Program-made: the position numbers and the translations under genes
The notes under the pieces: model-generated
Databases searched by the model: none
What the model was told of the DNA's origin: nothing
The model's input: the letters and a program-made list of their open reading frames with translations, nothing else
Shown here: one piece after another, positions 47,661 to 59,940 of the stretch
Numbering within the stretch: position 1 is the first letter of the stretch
How the letters are laid out: every line of letters starts with the position of its first letter
Source of the DNA: Desmodesmus armatus
Taxonomy: Eukaryota > Chlorophyta > Chlorophyceae > Sphaeropleales > Scenedesmaceae
Length of the DNA: 64,000 nucleotides
Direction of reading: 5' to 3'
NCBI GenBank assembly: GCA_007449985.2
Contig: VIIQ02000634.1
Location: forward strand, 1 to 64,000

Positions 47661-49004
47661 TCAGCCCCAGGCCAACCTGCGCTTGCCTCCAGCGACCGCA
47701 AGCAAGGCAGCTAGTATGCCAACACCGGCTGCACCAAACTTGCCAGTGTAGTCAGAGTAACCCTGCAGGCACCATAACCCACCCGGTGTGGTCAGCATGA
47801 CTCCTGTGGATGCGACGCGATCAACAGGGCAGTGCGAACAGGGCCAACTGCCAACTCACCGCCTCACGAATGTAGAGACAGCAGTACAAAAAGCCAATCA
47901 CAGCAATGGGCATGGGCAGGGGAAAGCCCACACCCGGCAGGCCCATAGGCTGCAAGGCAGCCTTGTAAGCTGTGATGGCGGCTACTGCACCAGAGCAGCC
48001 CAGCAGGCCCGGGGTGTTGACGGCGTACTGCAGTCCAAACTCACGCCCTGCATCAACATGTTTCAGGCGCACACAGCAACATGTTTGTCAACAGCGGAGT
48101 GTTTGCAACAAGGTGGGCTGGTGCAGACCGCAGCCAGTATGATGTCCAGCCAGCAGCTGCAGTGTTCGTGCTGTAAGGCCTGTGAGCCCCGCATGCCTGC
48201 CTGGCCTAGAGAGAGTTTTTAAATATGCTGGCCCAGTGCTCTTCTTGTTGTGAAACAGCTTGCCCACATCAGCTCAGGGTGGCCTGTCTCACCTCCAGCA
48301 TCATACCAGCAGTAGGCCAGGTGTGTGCAGCTGCCAACAAGGCCACCCACAACATATAAGGCCAGCATCTGCACGCAGCAACCACGAAGTCATGTCAGCA
48401 AGCCACCAGCTGTGTATCAGATGTTGTGCTTGGGATGGCGCATCATCAACACAACTGCGTGGCCGGGATAGGCAGCAGCAAGTAGGCAGTGTTGAGCAGC
48501 AATCACATGGGGTGTGGCGGTAGTTGTGTTCCTTACCTCAGCTGCACTGAGAGGCTGTGAGCGCCGATACAGCGCCAGCATCAGCAGGTTGATGGCACAA
48601 TGCACCACACTGGTGTGGCAAATGCTGCTGGTCAACAGGGTGTACCAGCGGCCATCAGCAATGGCAGCTACTGAAGTCTTGAAATGCTGGGACACTATGT
48701 CTCGGACCTGTGGCGATTCGGACTTGGCAAGGATGGTGGTTGCTGCATTCAGGCCAACAATGCCCCAGAAGGCAAGTGACTCGCTGCTCTGGTGCCGCTT
48801 GGGGTACAGCCTGGTCGGCTGGAAGGCTTGAGAGTAGTGGCGCTGAGGGTTCTGCGTCAACCCCACCAGGAGCCTCTGCCACATGTTCAATTGCTTGCTG
48901 GCACCCTGCTGCAGTCCCTCCTGCCCTGCAGCTGTGGCCTGCTTCAGCAGCTGCTGTTGCAGAAAAGCGGCAGGAAGCCGGTTGCTCAGCTGTCTGACCG
49001 CCAT
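47661..49004 (-). CDS. Rhomboid-family membrane protein lacking the catalytic histidine
   Basis: Four exons (48537-49004, 48293-48368, 47860-48047, 47661-47762) join in frame to 277 aa, starting at ATG 49004. The N-terminus (MAVRQLSNRLPAAFLQQQLL, rich in Arg/Gln/Leu) looks like an organelle presequence, probably mitochondrial. The membrane core has the rhomboid TM2 signature HTSVVHCAIN (H130, H135, N139: HxxxxHxxxN) and the TM4 serine motif GLLGCSGAV (S200, GxSG). In the last TM, where active rhomboids have a GH-type motif, the sequence is DYTGKFGAAGVG, with Lys252 in place of the catalytic His. Rhomboids cleave transmembrane substrates with a Ser-His dyad. This member is predicted to be inactive or to use another residue. 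The assignment to the family is strong; inactivity is an inference. Confidence 0.85.
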
Positions 49005-49705
49005 CTGGCTGTGATCAAATACTTTCGCAGATCAGCGCCCTGGGTGCGGCGATGAGCGCGAGGAGACAAAGATCCCTAGCCGCTGCTGCTGATCTAGTGC
49101 GACGGTTTTCAGTGGTGATCCAGCTCTGCTCAGAATCAGAGCAACCAAAGCGCCCAAGTGCTGAATGTCATGCGCAAGGATGCTTCTTATGCTTGGGCAT
49201 GCAGGTTTTAGGCGGCGTCCACAGCGTTTGAATGGTGTCAGTTGGCCCTTTCATGAATTCAGCTAGTCTTATACTCGTGACAGCTGGAGCTCCGCCCTCT
49301 ACGTTTCATCAGAACCTACATGGCAGGCCTCCACATCTGATAAGCAGCAGGAGGGGCTGTCAACACAAACCTGCTGTAGATCACAGCACAAGCTGCATGT
49401 CACATGCAACACTCCTTAAGTGCATCTGCTGCCACACCCAAAACGATTACAGACAAAAATTACAGAACAGATGAAAGCGCTTGAAATCTGTACAAGCTGC
49501 AAGGTTGCTGGACCCAACAATCCCCCCCCCCCCCCAGCAGCTAGATGCAGGGAGCAAAATTCATGAAGGTGGCTTTGCAGCAACCTTGTCGACGGGAATG
49601 CTGATGCATGCGCAGAGAAACGACAAACACAACACAGAAGCCTGGGCCTAACACGCTAATGGCTGACACTCTGCTGGGGGGTGGGGGGGAGCTGACATGC
49701 AAACG
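49005..49705. other. Intergenic region with 3' UTR of the glycosyltransferase-like gene
   Basis: Contains the rhomboid-gene promoter, a C14 run (49522-49535), and two minus-strand TGTAA signals at 49447-49451 and 49460-49464 that suit the gene ending at 49706. Confidence 0.6.
49447..49464 (-). terminator. Paired TGTAA poly(A) signals
   Basis: Two TGTAA pentamers on the minus strand, about 240-260 bp after the stop at 49706. Confidence 0.5.
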
Positions 49706-52700
49706 TCAGCCCTTCTGCTTGGCTGGCCAAGCTGAGATGTTTCGGTAGTCAATGTCACAAGACCACCTGCAAGCGGACCACAGCACACAAAACTTTCATG
49801 TGTCGTATTGTGGGCCATGTGAAGTCAGCAGCTATGACAGGTGGTAGTCACAGGTCGCATGTGCAGGCAGAATCCGCACGGCGGCAGCACACGACTTGCT
49901 GCCTTCCCGCCAACAGCCACTCTGTACACCCCAGCTGCAAGACCAGCTGCCAAGCCGCCCGGTGCGCGATGCCACAACAGCACATGCCACTCACCGATGC
50001 GGGCGATAGTCAAACTGGCCGTAGTACACCCAGTGCCTCCAGAGACCTTGGATGTCCCCCCAGATGGGCTTCAGGTCGGGGTTCTCCTTGGCATAGAAGG
50101 TGAAGTCAAAGCACTTGGCATTGCGCGCACGCGCCATCAGCACCGGCCCTGCCTTGTACTTGGCGAGGTCGTCAAGGTACTCGTTGCTGCTGATGCTGCT
50201 GAAGTTGCCAGACCATGTGCGCGCCTGCATGACAGAAAGGCGACACAGATGCAGCATGCAGTCACCGTTTCCTGCTGCAACCTGTGCTTCTGCTGCACTT
50301 GCCTGCAAGCAGATGCAGTATGCAGTCAAGGGTGCCTGCCATCCAGTGTGCATGTGCTGCGCTGGCTTGCCAACACAATGCATTGTGATCAGGGCTGCTC
50401 CACAGCCCACGCCCACAGCCTGAGCTGAGCTGAGCTCAAACAGTCAATGGAGTTTCCTACCTGCTGCTGCCACTGCTGGTACTTTGCTGCCTTCTTGCTG
50501 AAAGTGAGCTCACTCTCCAGCATGTAGCTCTTGACCTTGACAAACATGACTTCCAAGGGATCCAACGATGTGCCATCAGAGCTGAACTCAAAGGCAGGAG
50601 ACACCCTGCGCAGATGACACATGGCACGGGGTGGCATTGGCTGATGCTGAACTTGATGAAGGTTGCCGGAAGGGGGGCGGGAGGGGGGGGGGTGTACCGC
50701 AGAAACAGTATGTGCTATGCAGTGCTGGCCTGGGGAGAGTGAACCGTGTCGTGCTTGAGTAAGCAGTGTGTTCAGTGCCATGTTGATTGCCTGGCACGGT
50801 GTCGAAGCCATATCAGTATGGGCGATACCAGTGACACATGAAAGAACATGCAGTGGCATGCAACATGCGTTTGGGTGGTGGCAACAACGAATGCCAATAC
50901 CGCCACTATGTGCATGCCGCAGCGTGGCAGCTTGCAGGTGGGGTGCAACAATCAAGCAGCGACAGCATCAGACCGGGTCCTGCAGCTGGACGCACCGTGC
51001 ATTGCAGTCCCATGTGGCTTTATTCCTCCAGTCAATACCCTGATAGCGCAGCATCAAGCAGTCAATGCTGTAGCCTGCGTTGAGGATTGCAAGGCTGGAG
51101 CCCAGCTCAGAGTAGAATATCGTGTCCCAGCGATCTCTCTGGCAGGCAAACACATGCCGGTCCTGCATCAGCACCTCTAGGCCGACCTGCACACGCGGAC
51201 CCAACAGCCAAGGGGGTAGTGCTGGTGAGCAGCAGGGAACAATCAGCGTCCTGCACTTGTGTCTGACCACGGATATGATTTTCCCACAAAAGGCACTGAT
51301 GCCGCCAATGCTGACAAGGCGCATCTTGTGGCTTTAGTGGCGGAAGCAACGCCCCTGCAAATCATGCCTGCATGGTGTGCTGAGTTGGCATGCACACGCA
51401 CATGTACACCCACATGCAAGCAGCAAAAGGTGGTTGGCTCTGTGGCTCACAAGGCAAAGAAGAGCCAGCCAGCTTGACAGGTGAACCCACCTGATCGGTG
51501 GCCACTGCATACGACTGCACATGTGGGTTACGCCGCCACCTGCCGCTGCGCTTGCCATGCAGAGGGGAGCCCTCACAGCTGATGGTACTGCCAACAAGCT
51601 TGATGTCTTCGGTCAAACGCGCCGTGAAAGCTGACATCCAGTGGTACACCCCCTGCAGGGCGAAACACGCATGGAGTTGCCGCAGACGGCGGTGAGTGAC
51701 TGCTCCCACAGTTGCAACAAGCAGTGCTGAGCAAACGTCAGTGAGCCAACAGCAAGGGACAGAGTGCAGTTGCTGTGTGCAGCCGTGCATTGATGTGACT
51801 GCCCACCCCCTAGCAAGGAGGTTCCTGGCTCTTTGCTCAACCATGGCCTGCTGCTGGGCAGGTGTGGCAGTTACATCGATGCACAGCTGTACGCGGAATT
51901 TATTCCAGCTGCAACTGTGAAGTCACATTTGCCAAGGCCCCTTGTACCATCAGCGTCAACAGACCCTGGTTAGCGCCACAGCGGTTGCGGCTGCCACACA
52001 GGTGTGCTGTACTCAGGCTGCACCTGGTCTGCTGCTGCCGTCATCTCCTTGCAAACAACTCACTCTTGCATAAGCTGGAAGGAACGGCCCGCGGACAGAT
52101 GAGTTGACAAAGAAGAAATAGCGGTACTTGGCAATGTCGACAAATCCAGACTGGAGCAGGAGCCAGCCGTAGCTGCCCCAGTCGTAACACTCATTAGGAT
52201 GCCGCACGTACGCCGCATGCGATGGAAGAGTTGGCAATTTTGCATTCTGCAGGCAGGCATAACATGCAGCAAGAGGTGACACACGCATTGGATGGCTTCA
52301 TACACGTGTCAGTATCGGGACACTGTTGTGGTCTCACGAGGTTGCCTGTGCTGGTGCCTCTGCTGCTTTATTGCTAGGGTGGGCCGCAGGACACTGCTGG
52401 CTGAAGCAGAAGAAACTCACCTTCAATGATGGTCCCTCCTGCACGATGATGACATGGTCTGCTACTGTGTCATTCACAACTGCTTCTGCTATGAAATACT
52501 CAAGATTGTCGAGTGACTGCGGGTCACCATAGGCAAATGTGTAGATGAGCAGGTGGTCCCTGTCTGTATGCAGGATGGGATTCAGCTCTGTGTTCAATGG
52601 CGGCCTTGTGGGCCCGCTCATGGACGCTGCCAGCCACCAGGTCCACCCGACTGCTGCTGCAAGCAGTAAGCACAAGAGGATCCTCCATTGTGGCTGCTGC

Positions 52701-52732
52701 GCTCGGCCAGCTGCATGCAGCCTGCAGTGCAA
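49706..52732 (-). CDS. Type II membrane glycosyltransferase-like protein (5' end open)
   Basis: Seven exons (about 52421-52732, 52064-52246, 51491-51652, 50996-51186, 50461-50605, 49995-50224, 49706-49766) join in frame to about 427 residues counted from the left end of exon 1. Exon 1 has no ATG before its membrane segment (WRILLCLLLAAAVGWTWWLA), so the start codon is probably in an unresolved upstream exon. The single N-terminal TM followed by a lumenal domain is the usual Golgi glycosyltransferase layout. Characteristic stretches are LLIYTFAYGDPQSLDNLEYF, ECYDWGSYGWLL, YRYFFFVNSSVRGPFLPAY, EDIKLVGSTISCEG, HVQSYAVATD, DTIFYSELGSSLAILNAGY and CLMLRYQGIDW. These resemble an uncharacterised glycosyltransferase-like family of algae and fungi that I cannot name. 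Substrate unknown. Confidence 0.75.
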
Positions 52733-53413
52733 CCCCTTCCTACATACACATGCAAGTGGACAGTAGTCAGAAGGCAGCCTCTACTACAAGTGGCCTGGCG
52801 TCCGCATAAGCACTTGACAGCACTCCACCCACCAGCTGCTGTGCAGCAGCTTCACGCCTTTGCTGGTGGCCCGCGATAGCAGTGTAGCTGGTGAACCACG
52901 TTGACCTGGTAGCATCTGCTGTTTCACATGCCAGCCACGATTTGCTGGAGCTGAGATCGCAAGCTTGATCTGACTGCTTGTTGATCGAAAGGATGAGCTG
53001 CATACCCTCAGGCGCAATCTTTTCGAAAACTTGATTATGCTGCATTCAGTACAACACCAAAGGCACCTTGTGTGGGTTGTTTGGAGGCACCCCCATGTTC
53101 AAACTGGGCTGACAGCTGCCGGCAGCCGGTGCACTACTGTGATTGAGGCTTGAAGCCTCTCTGCCTACGGGTGCACTATGTTCTGAGTGTCTTTCAACCA
53201 GAGCAAAGATAATCCGTGGCTGTGAAGACCCACACAGGCAGTGTGTTACACCAAACACCGGTCAATTGGATCCCGCCAAGGGCTAAACAACGGAAGCACC
53301 ACCACACAAAGCAGCTGCACTTGTGTAAGGTGCACGGACCAAGGCTGACGGTGACGTAGGCACCACAGCATGTTCTTTCTTGAGTGACACGGTTGCATGC
53401 GAGCTCAGCAGGC
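52733..53413. other. Region upstream of the glycosyltransferase-like gene
   Basis: Should hold its first exon and promoter plus the 3' UTR of the F-box/RCC1 gene (minus-strand TGTAA at 53246-53250). The open frame at 52767-53045 (minus) is a possible but unsupported 5' exon. Confidence 0.5.
53246..53250 (-). terminator. TGTAA poly(A) signal
   Basis: Minus-strand TGTAA 164 bp after the F-box/RCC1 stop. Confidence 0.55.
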
Positions 53414-56400
53414 TTATGGCTGGTTGGTCCTGTCAGCCAAGGGAGTGCGGGTCACCCCAGTGACAGGGGTCTTCTTTTCAACGGTGCAGGGCAGCGCCGC
53501 TTGCTTCTTGGCGGGCGTGGGTGCAGGGAGCTCCTTGACGATGGGGCGCATGCGGGGTGCCGTCCTCTTGTTCTTGCGCAGGGTCTTGTCTGAAAAGCAT
53601 CACAGCAACAAGCAGGCGTGTTGGACAACAGTCCTCCTTGGTGGTGCCTGGCAAGGCTGCCGATATTCATCCATGCTCGCTTTGCAAACACAGAAAGCGT
53701 AAACACTGCAAGGCTGGTCATCTGCTCGGAGTAGCTGTGGTTGCCTCACCTGGGTGCACAGCCACCATGCCCTTGATGAGGGTGGGCGCCCACTTGCTAG
53801 TGGTGTTGCCCAGGCCCAGCATGCCCCAGTCGTTACGCCCCCAGAGGTAGACACGTCCGCTGTCGCACACGGCCCCAGATGTGCTGCCGCCAGCCTGCAG
53901 TGCCACGACGTCATGCGGCAGACCCTTGACGGCGATAAACTTGTTGTAAGGTGTCTGGCTGCCGGTGCCCAGCTGTCCCCACACGTTGGCACCTGCTCAG
54001 CATCAAGCAAAGTCAGGCAGGCAGACGTACAGGTGTTGGATTGTTGCTTTCAGCGGGGCAGCTGTGCTGGCAGCGGGGTTGAATCACTCAAAATCATGAC
54101 GGTGTGTGTGGGTGTTTGTGCATGCCTGTGCTGAGGGTTGACCCTGACGCACCTGCTGCAAAAGGCCTAACCCTCCCCTTGTGTGCAATGAGGGCAAGCG
54201 TGTGCTGCAGGCCAGCAGCGATCTGCACGGTGCGCGCAAAGTGGGCGTCGTCTCCGTCGATGCTCAGGCATGCAGGTGCTGGACCCCACTTGTTGTCAAA
54301 GTCACCAGTTGCCAGCTGCAGCAGGAACAACACGTGCATGGGATTGGGCACTTGTATGCAGGCTCGGCTTGTGTGTACAAACATCCACCTGTTTTGAATC
54401 TGCCAACCACCTGCAGCAATCAGCATGGATGTGGAATAGGAATGTTACAAGCGGCTTGCTCACCTGGCCGTGCTTGTTGCGGCCAAAGACCAGCAAGGAG
54501 CCAGCAACAGTGATTGCAGCAGAGTGGTGTGACCCTGCTGCAATGGATGTGATGCGCTGCCAAGGCTGCAGCTTCTGTGGCTCCAGGGCATCAATCTTGT
54601 GGGGTGTTGCCAGCACAATGGGTTGCTCAGGCAGCATTACGCTGACAGCATGAAGAGAGTTGTGGCCGAGCTGTCCATACTTGCCTCCACCCCAGGTGAA
54701 CAGGGAGCCATCAGATGCCAGCGCCATGGAGTGTGAGGCGCCTGCTGCACACGACACGATGCGGAAGCCCCTGCAGGACAGCAAAGAAGTAGGGGCTATG
54801 ATTGGGAATACAGCTGCTAGGAATCCTGCTTTTTTTGAATTGCCATGCACCCTCCAGTATGCTCAGAGCTGCACGCCTAATCCTGCAGCTCATGTGCAGC
54901 AGCCATGAAGGTTCTGCCAGAACTGGCAGTTGCTTGCATCCCAGTTGCCACCCTCACTGCTCAAGAACCACTCACTTCATGCCCATGACCCTGTTGAGGT
55001 CCATGCTGTCAGCAAAGCCACCGGAGCCGAGCCTGCGCGCCGAAATGTGTGCCGCACACACTTTCAGTGACAGCACATTCACACCAGCGCAAGCATGCAT
55101 GTTGTGTCAGAGGGCCATTACGATGGACACATGTTGTGATGATCCAGTGCAACTTTGTCTGTCAACATAGCCTGTGGCATTTGTACATGCGTCGACAAAC
55201 TTACTGCCCGTCACCGTTGCGTCCACAGCTCCAAACGCTGCCGGTCTCTGCGATTGCCAGTGTGTGGCTGTGGCCACACGCCACAGACACAATCCTCAGG
55301 TCAGGGTGTGTTGACAGGTACGCACGCAGGGGTACATTCACCTGCAGGATCATGGCAGGGTCACAGGCAAACATACAGGCCGTGAACTGGGTGCAGTGCA
55401 TACTGTGTGTTTCAGGGGCTGATGCCAGCGCGCAGTGACAGCGCGCAGGTGGCCTGTATCATGCATGTGCACGTGGCACATGCACCTTTGTGCAGGTGGA
55501 AGATGGGGATAGCAGCTTTGCATTCCCTTGCTGCTAGGGTACACCCTGTGCATCTATGAAACCAGTGGCACCAACCTCTCCTGCGTTGGGCAGCTCATGT
55601 CCAAGCTCGCCCCTGCTGCCCAAGCCCCAGGTCAGAAGCTGCCCACGGCGGGTGATAGATGCCGTGTACTCAGAGCCACAAGCCACCACAGCTGGGGTGA
55701 TCTCCTCCTCCATGTCTGGGTCATCCTGCAGGCAAAATCATAAAGACCGGCACAGTCAGGCTCCTGCACATATGCCGCACGCTCAAGGTTGTGCTGGCCA
55801 TGCTTGCCTGCACTGCATGCAGCAGTACTCAGCCCTGCCTGCAGGCGCTGTTAACTGAAAGGGCGTGGTGCCGGTAGGGCCAGCACACAAGATGCTGCAT
55901 GCAGCCAAGCAAGCAGCTGGGCTGTAGTGATGACATCCCCGCAACTCACATAGCATGGCTGGTAGCCAATGCACAGCTCCTTGGGTGACTCTGTGGACCC
56001 ATAGTCGCCCAGCCCAAGCTGGCCATAGAAACCTGCAGGACAGCAGACAGCCATAACTTTTGACAATGATTGTAGCTGCTGCTGGACAGCCGCTGAGTGG
56101 CATGGGCTCTGGGCAGCAAATCAGGGACACCTTAGCACTGGCAGTTCGCACCTCTGCCCATTGTGTACAGGCTGTGGTGTCCTGCTTTGCTGTCGTTGCC
56201 GAGGAGCATCAGAGCTGCGGTGTGGTTGGCGCCAAAGGCGATGGCGGTGGCCTGCAGGAAGGTGTACATGGTGGCATCAGGCGGGCGTGCTGATGGCAGT
56301 TGGTTGAGGTTCATGCATCCACACCAGCACTGCTGCTCACCTGTGCTGCTGCAGCAGACTGGCTCAGGATGAAGTGCAGGATGGATGTGTAGGTCTCATG

Positions 56401-56970
56401 AGCCCTGCAGTTGCCACATGGGGACATCGCTGTTGTCAGCACAGATGTAAGCACAGGGCAACCAACATCAGCACTTTGGAACTCGGGGCACATTCCAGAA
56501 TGCACAGGGCAGGACAGCCAGGCTTCGTCTGCTCACTTGCGGTTTGGCAGCGTGCCCTTGGCACGTGGGATGGCGCGGAGACGGCTCTCTGAGATGTTCT
56601 GGATGGTGTTGGTGCGTCTGAAGAAGGAGCAGGTGGTCTCCAACATGGCCAGCTTCTTTGCACAGCAGAGCTCCAGGACCATGTCAAGCAGCTCAGGGGG
56701 CAGCTGATCCCAGAGGCCAGCAGGGCGTGCTGGCATGGGCGACTCAGGCAGCCTGCAGCCCTCAGCAACGACTGCATTGCGACGCCGGCCCCTGGCACGG
56801 CTCTTGGCCATTGCTGCCTGAAGCTCGCTGGCACATGCTGCTGATGGAACGCTGTCTGTTGGTGGGTTTTCCTTCTGAGCACTGCGCTCTGCCAGTCGCT
56901 GGCTCCTTCTTGTTGGTGTTGCAGCTGCCTGGCGCTGGCTCCGACGGGCAGCCTGCTGCCTGGTGCGCAT
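53414..56970 (-). CDS. F-box protein with RCC1 repeats
   Basis: Eleven exons (56537-56970, 56341-56404, 56152-56251, 55950-56032, 55576-55725, 55205-55341, 54976-55032, 54464-54770, 54153-54315, 53750-53992, 53414-53589) join in frame to 637 aa from ATG 56970. A strong acceptor 17 bp before that ATG suggests a 5' UTR intron. The N-terminus is basic ([32 protein letters not shown]), with nuclear-localisation-like clusters. Residues about 86-125 resemble an F-box ([26 protein letters not shown]). Residues about 180-580 are RCC1-type blades ([74 protein letters not shown]). The basic tail contains PAKKQ and [10 protein letters not shown]1 domains include Ran exchange factors and UVR8, but nothing here shows either activity. 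A nuclear SCF adaptor is a reasonable guess. Confidence 0.9.
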
Positions 56971-57168
56971 ACCTCCTGGTTGTGACCTGCGTGGGGTGTG
57001 AATACATGGTCAGTGCTGCCCTGCACCGAAGGGAACGTAATTGCTGCAGTCAAGCTTTCGCGGGTCAACTGCAGTTCGAGGCCTCTTGACAACTTACCTG
57101 CGATGTGAACAAGGTAGAATGAGTCAGAATCTGTACGATTGCTCCTGCTGTGGAGCAGGGCGGTTCTG

Positions 57169-57573
57169 CTGGGAGCTGGCTTCTGCTAGTGTGCGATGCT
57201 GAGTGGAACCGCTGGTGCTGATGCTGGATCGCAGCTACAGAGCTACCACACGGTACTCAAAGGGAACTTACGGACTTACCTTACTCGTTCTGGGCACGCA
57301 GAGGAACCTATGTCCCCGTGAACTCTGGGTTGGTTGCTGAACCCTACACCCAGGAAGTGTGACTAGAGTAACAACACTGCTTTTGAGGGCTGTGGATGCT
57401 GTCGCAGTCGTTTACGGAAATTTGCAGCCCAGAGCATTTGCAGGCTTTGGTGAGGGTGCCTGATTTGCATATCGGCATGGTGTAGATGTGCTTGGGCTGT
57501 GCTGGTGCTGTTGGCTGGTGCTGCTGGCTGGGCAGAGGCGGGGTGCATCCACGCACGCGTTTCCTGCCTGCAG
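57169..57573. repeat. 405-bp direct repeat, copy 1
   Basis: It appears identical to 59536-59940 by reading both copies, with a constant offset of 2367 bp. It begins CTGGGAGCTGGC and ends CCTGCCTGCAG. It lies just upstream of the F-box/RCC1 gene. Partial similarity continues beyond the 3' end (GATGCAAACAGCAGCAACAC at about 57601 and 60012). Confidence 0.92.
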
Positions 57574-59535
57574 CCGAATCACGCTCGCTGCCACATAACT
57601 GATGCAAACAGCAGCAACACAGCAGCTGCAGGGTGGCAGCCGGGTCCACGGGTGTGCAGCGTCAACCACAAGCCTTTGCAACTGCTGCGCCTTGACAAAA
57701 CTGGGGGGAGCCTCACTGCACGTGACGGGGAATCAAGCCCGTTCCAAGGCAAGCACAAGCATCTCCTGTTGCTTATGTCCTTGACAACCTGCAGGATTCC
57801 TGCTCTGATACAAACGATTGTGATACTTGGACCCGCTGCCGGCCTGCACACACCCGGTGTGTGACTGCCGCGGCTGCTTTGAGTGCTGCAGCGTAGGGTG
57901 GACCATGTCAACCGCACAATCTATGTCAGATTTCTCGTATGTAGTGTTGTAATTTAGGGACAAGTTATGGTGCCGAGGTTCCTGGCTGACAGCCTGTGCT
58001 GGCTGACGGAACAGCATAGCAGTCCTGCAAAGTCATGGACAGGCCTCCAGTCTGTAAACAACACCGCAACGCCGCAAGAATGAGCCCACAAGCATGTCTG
58101 CATCGCCCAACACACAAAGCGCCAGCCTGCAGGACAGCTGTGACTGCAGCGCTAGCAACTCGGCCAGGTGTGCGACAGTCCTGGGTGCAGCCCAAGTCCT
58201 CTCAGGTGGTCTTGGGTCCTCACGGGCCTTTTTTCTTCAACAGGGGTTTGTTGCTGCCAGGCAAGCACATCAGTTCAGAAGCCGTACGTATGCCACGCAT
58301 GATGTGCTTCCGGCAGGAATACCACAAGAACCAGCATGTGCCTCCGGCGCTGCGCCTCCGGGGCCCCCGCCACTGCATGCAACGCATGCCAGGAGAGATG
58401 CCAATCCCACAACAGCATCAGGACAGACAACGGCCAATTCGGCGTACGGCTGAGTTTACTGAACCCTTGAAGGATTGCAGCCTGGGCGTGCTTGTGACAT
58501 GCCATTGCAACGCTGCCAGTGGACAGCTTGGGTGTGGTTGTGCTGGGCCCCAGAATGGTTGTGCTGGACCATCATGGATCATCTTGGTCAGGCTGACAAA
58601 GGGGACCCAGGCCTCCGAGGCCTGGCATGGCATGCAGGCATAGTCAATAGCAGCTGCCACGCACCAAGCTCAAGTAGCACTGGAACAGCTGCGCAGGATG
58701 CCAGCTGAGCTGACGGGTTGTGCAGCAATTCTGATGTGCCGCCAAGTTTGCGGCAGGCCGGGGTTGGGCGCCACAGCCAGCTGTGATTGTTGCACCTCTG
58801 GCACTATTGTACGCTTGTAACAGACAGTGTGGCCGCCCGATTTGTTGTTTACTGCAACACATGCAGGCCTGCGTTCAGCCGCTCAGGCTTGCACAACCCA
58901 TCAAAACGAGGTGTCACCATGACACCTAGCAGGCACCAGTTGCAGTGTCACATGTTGCAGGCCAGCAGCTTGTGCTGTGCTATTGTGATGCCATCATCGG
59001 ATGGACATCTATCCTATCTAGGCTGCCAAGGCTGCTGCTTTTTTATCGTGGTACATGGGCCCCGGGCTGGGCCAACTTGGCGGCCCCAGTTTGGTTGATA
59101 CATGGGCTACTGCTGCTGGCAAGTGGGAGCGTGAGCGGCCGGTAATGCAGCACGAGGGTCAATATGCTGCCACGACAGTAGCAAGCAGTCTCTGAGCGCC
59201 CTGCAAGCCCTGCAACCCAGCAGCTGCGCCAAGCCAGCAATGGATTTGGTGTAGCCACGGCATCATGCTGGTGTTCTCAGAAGGCACCCTGGGGTGCAGG
59301 CTGTGCACTTTCAGACGTAAGCGCCACCGCATGTTGCAGCAACAACAGTAGCAGAACTTGTGGCAGGCAGCAGGCACAGTGATGGCGGAACCCTCTCACC
59401 GACTGTAGCGGCAATGCTCCTGCAAAGCATCTCATGTCATGTCGCCCTTCTGTGTCGCAGCTGCGATGGATCAGCAGCAACACCAGGCAGCCAGCAGGGG
59501 AGCAGGACGCTTACCGTACAACTGGCCAGCGGCGG
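57574..59535. other. Interval between the direct repeats
   Basis: No reverse transcriptase, transposase or other family motif was found. The longest frame (58035-58643, plus) has no recognisable motif. I see no supported gene. Confidence 0.6.
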
Positions 59536-59940
59536 CTGGGAGCTGGCTTCTGCTAGTGTGCGATGCTGAGTGGAACCGCTGGTGCTGATGCTGGATCGCA
59601 GCTACAGAGCTACCACACGGTACTCAAAGGGAACTTACGGACTTACCTTACTCGTTCTGGGCACGCAGAGGAACCTATGTCCCCGTGAACTCTGGGTTGG
59701 TTGCTGAACCCTACACCCAGGAAGTGTGACTAGAGTAACAACACTGCTTTTGAGGGCTGTGGATGCTGTCGCAGTCGTTTACGGAAATTTGCAGCCCAGA
59801 GCATTTGCAGGCTTTGGTGAGGGTGCCTGATTTGCATATCGGCATGGTGTAGATGTGCTTGGGCTGTGCTGGTGCTGTTGGCTGGTGCTGCTGGCTGGGC
59901 AGAGGCGGGGTGCATCCACGCACGCGTTTCCTGCCTGCAG
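59536..59940. repeat. 405-bp direct repeat, copy 2
   Basis: Second copy of 57169-57573. Downstream sequence resembles that after copy 1 but with insertions, so the repeat is the best-preserved part of a larger duplication. Confidence 0.92.

Noticed and set aside
58035..58643. 202-codon plus-strand frame as a gene
   Set aside because: No recognisable motif, no splice pattern and composition like the surrounding DNA.
57169..59940. LTR retrotransposon bounded by the 405-bp repeats
   Set aside because: No reverse transcriptase, integrase or Gag-like frame, no convincing primer-binding site or target-site duplication, and similarity continues beyond the repeat on one side.
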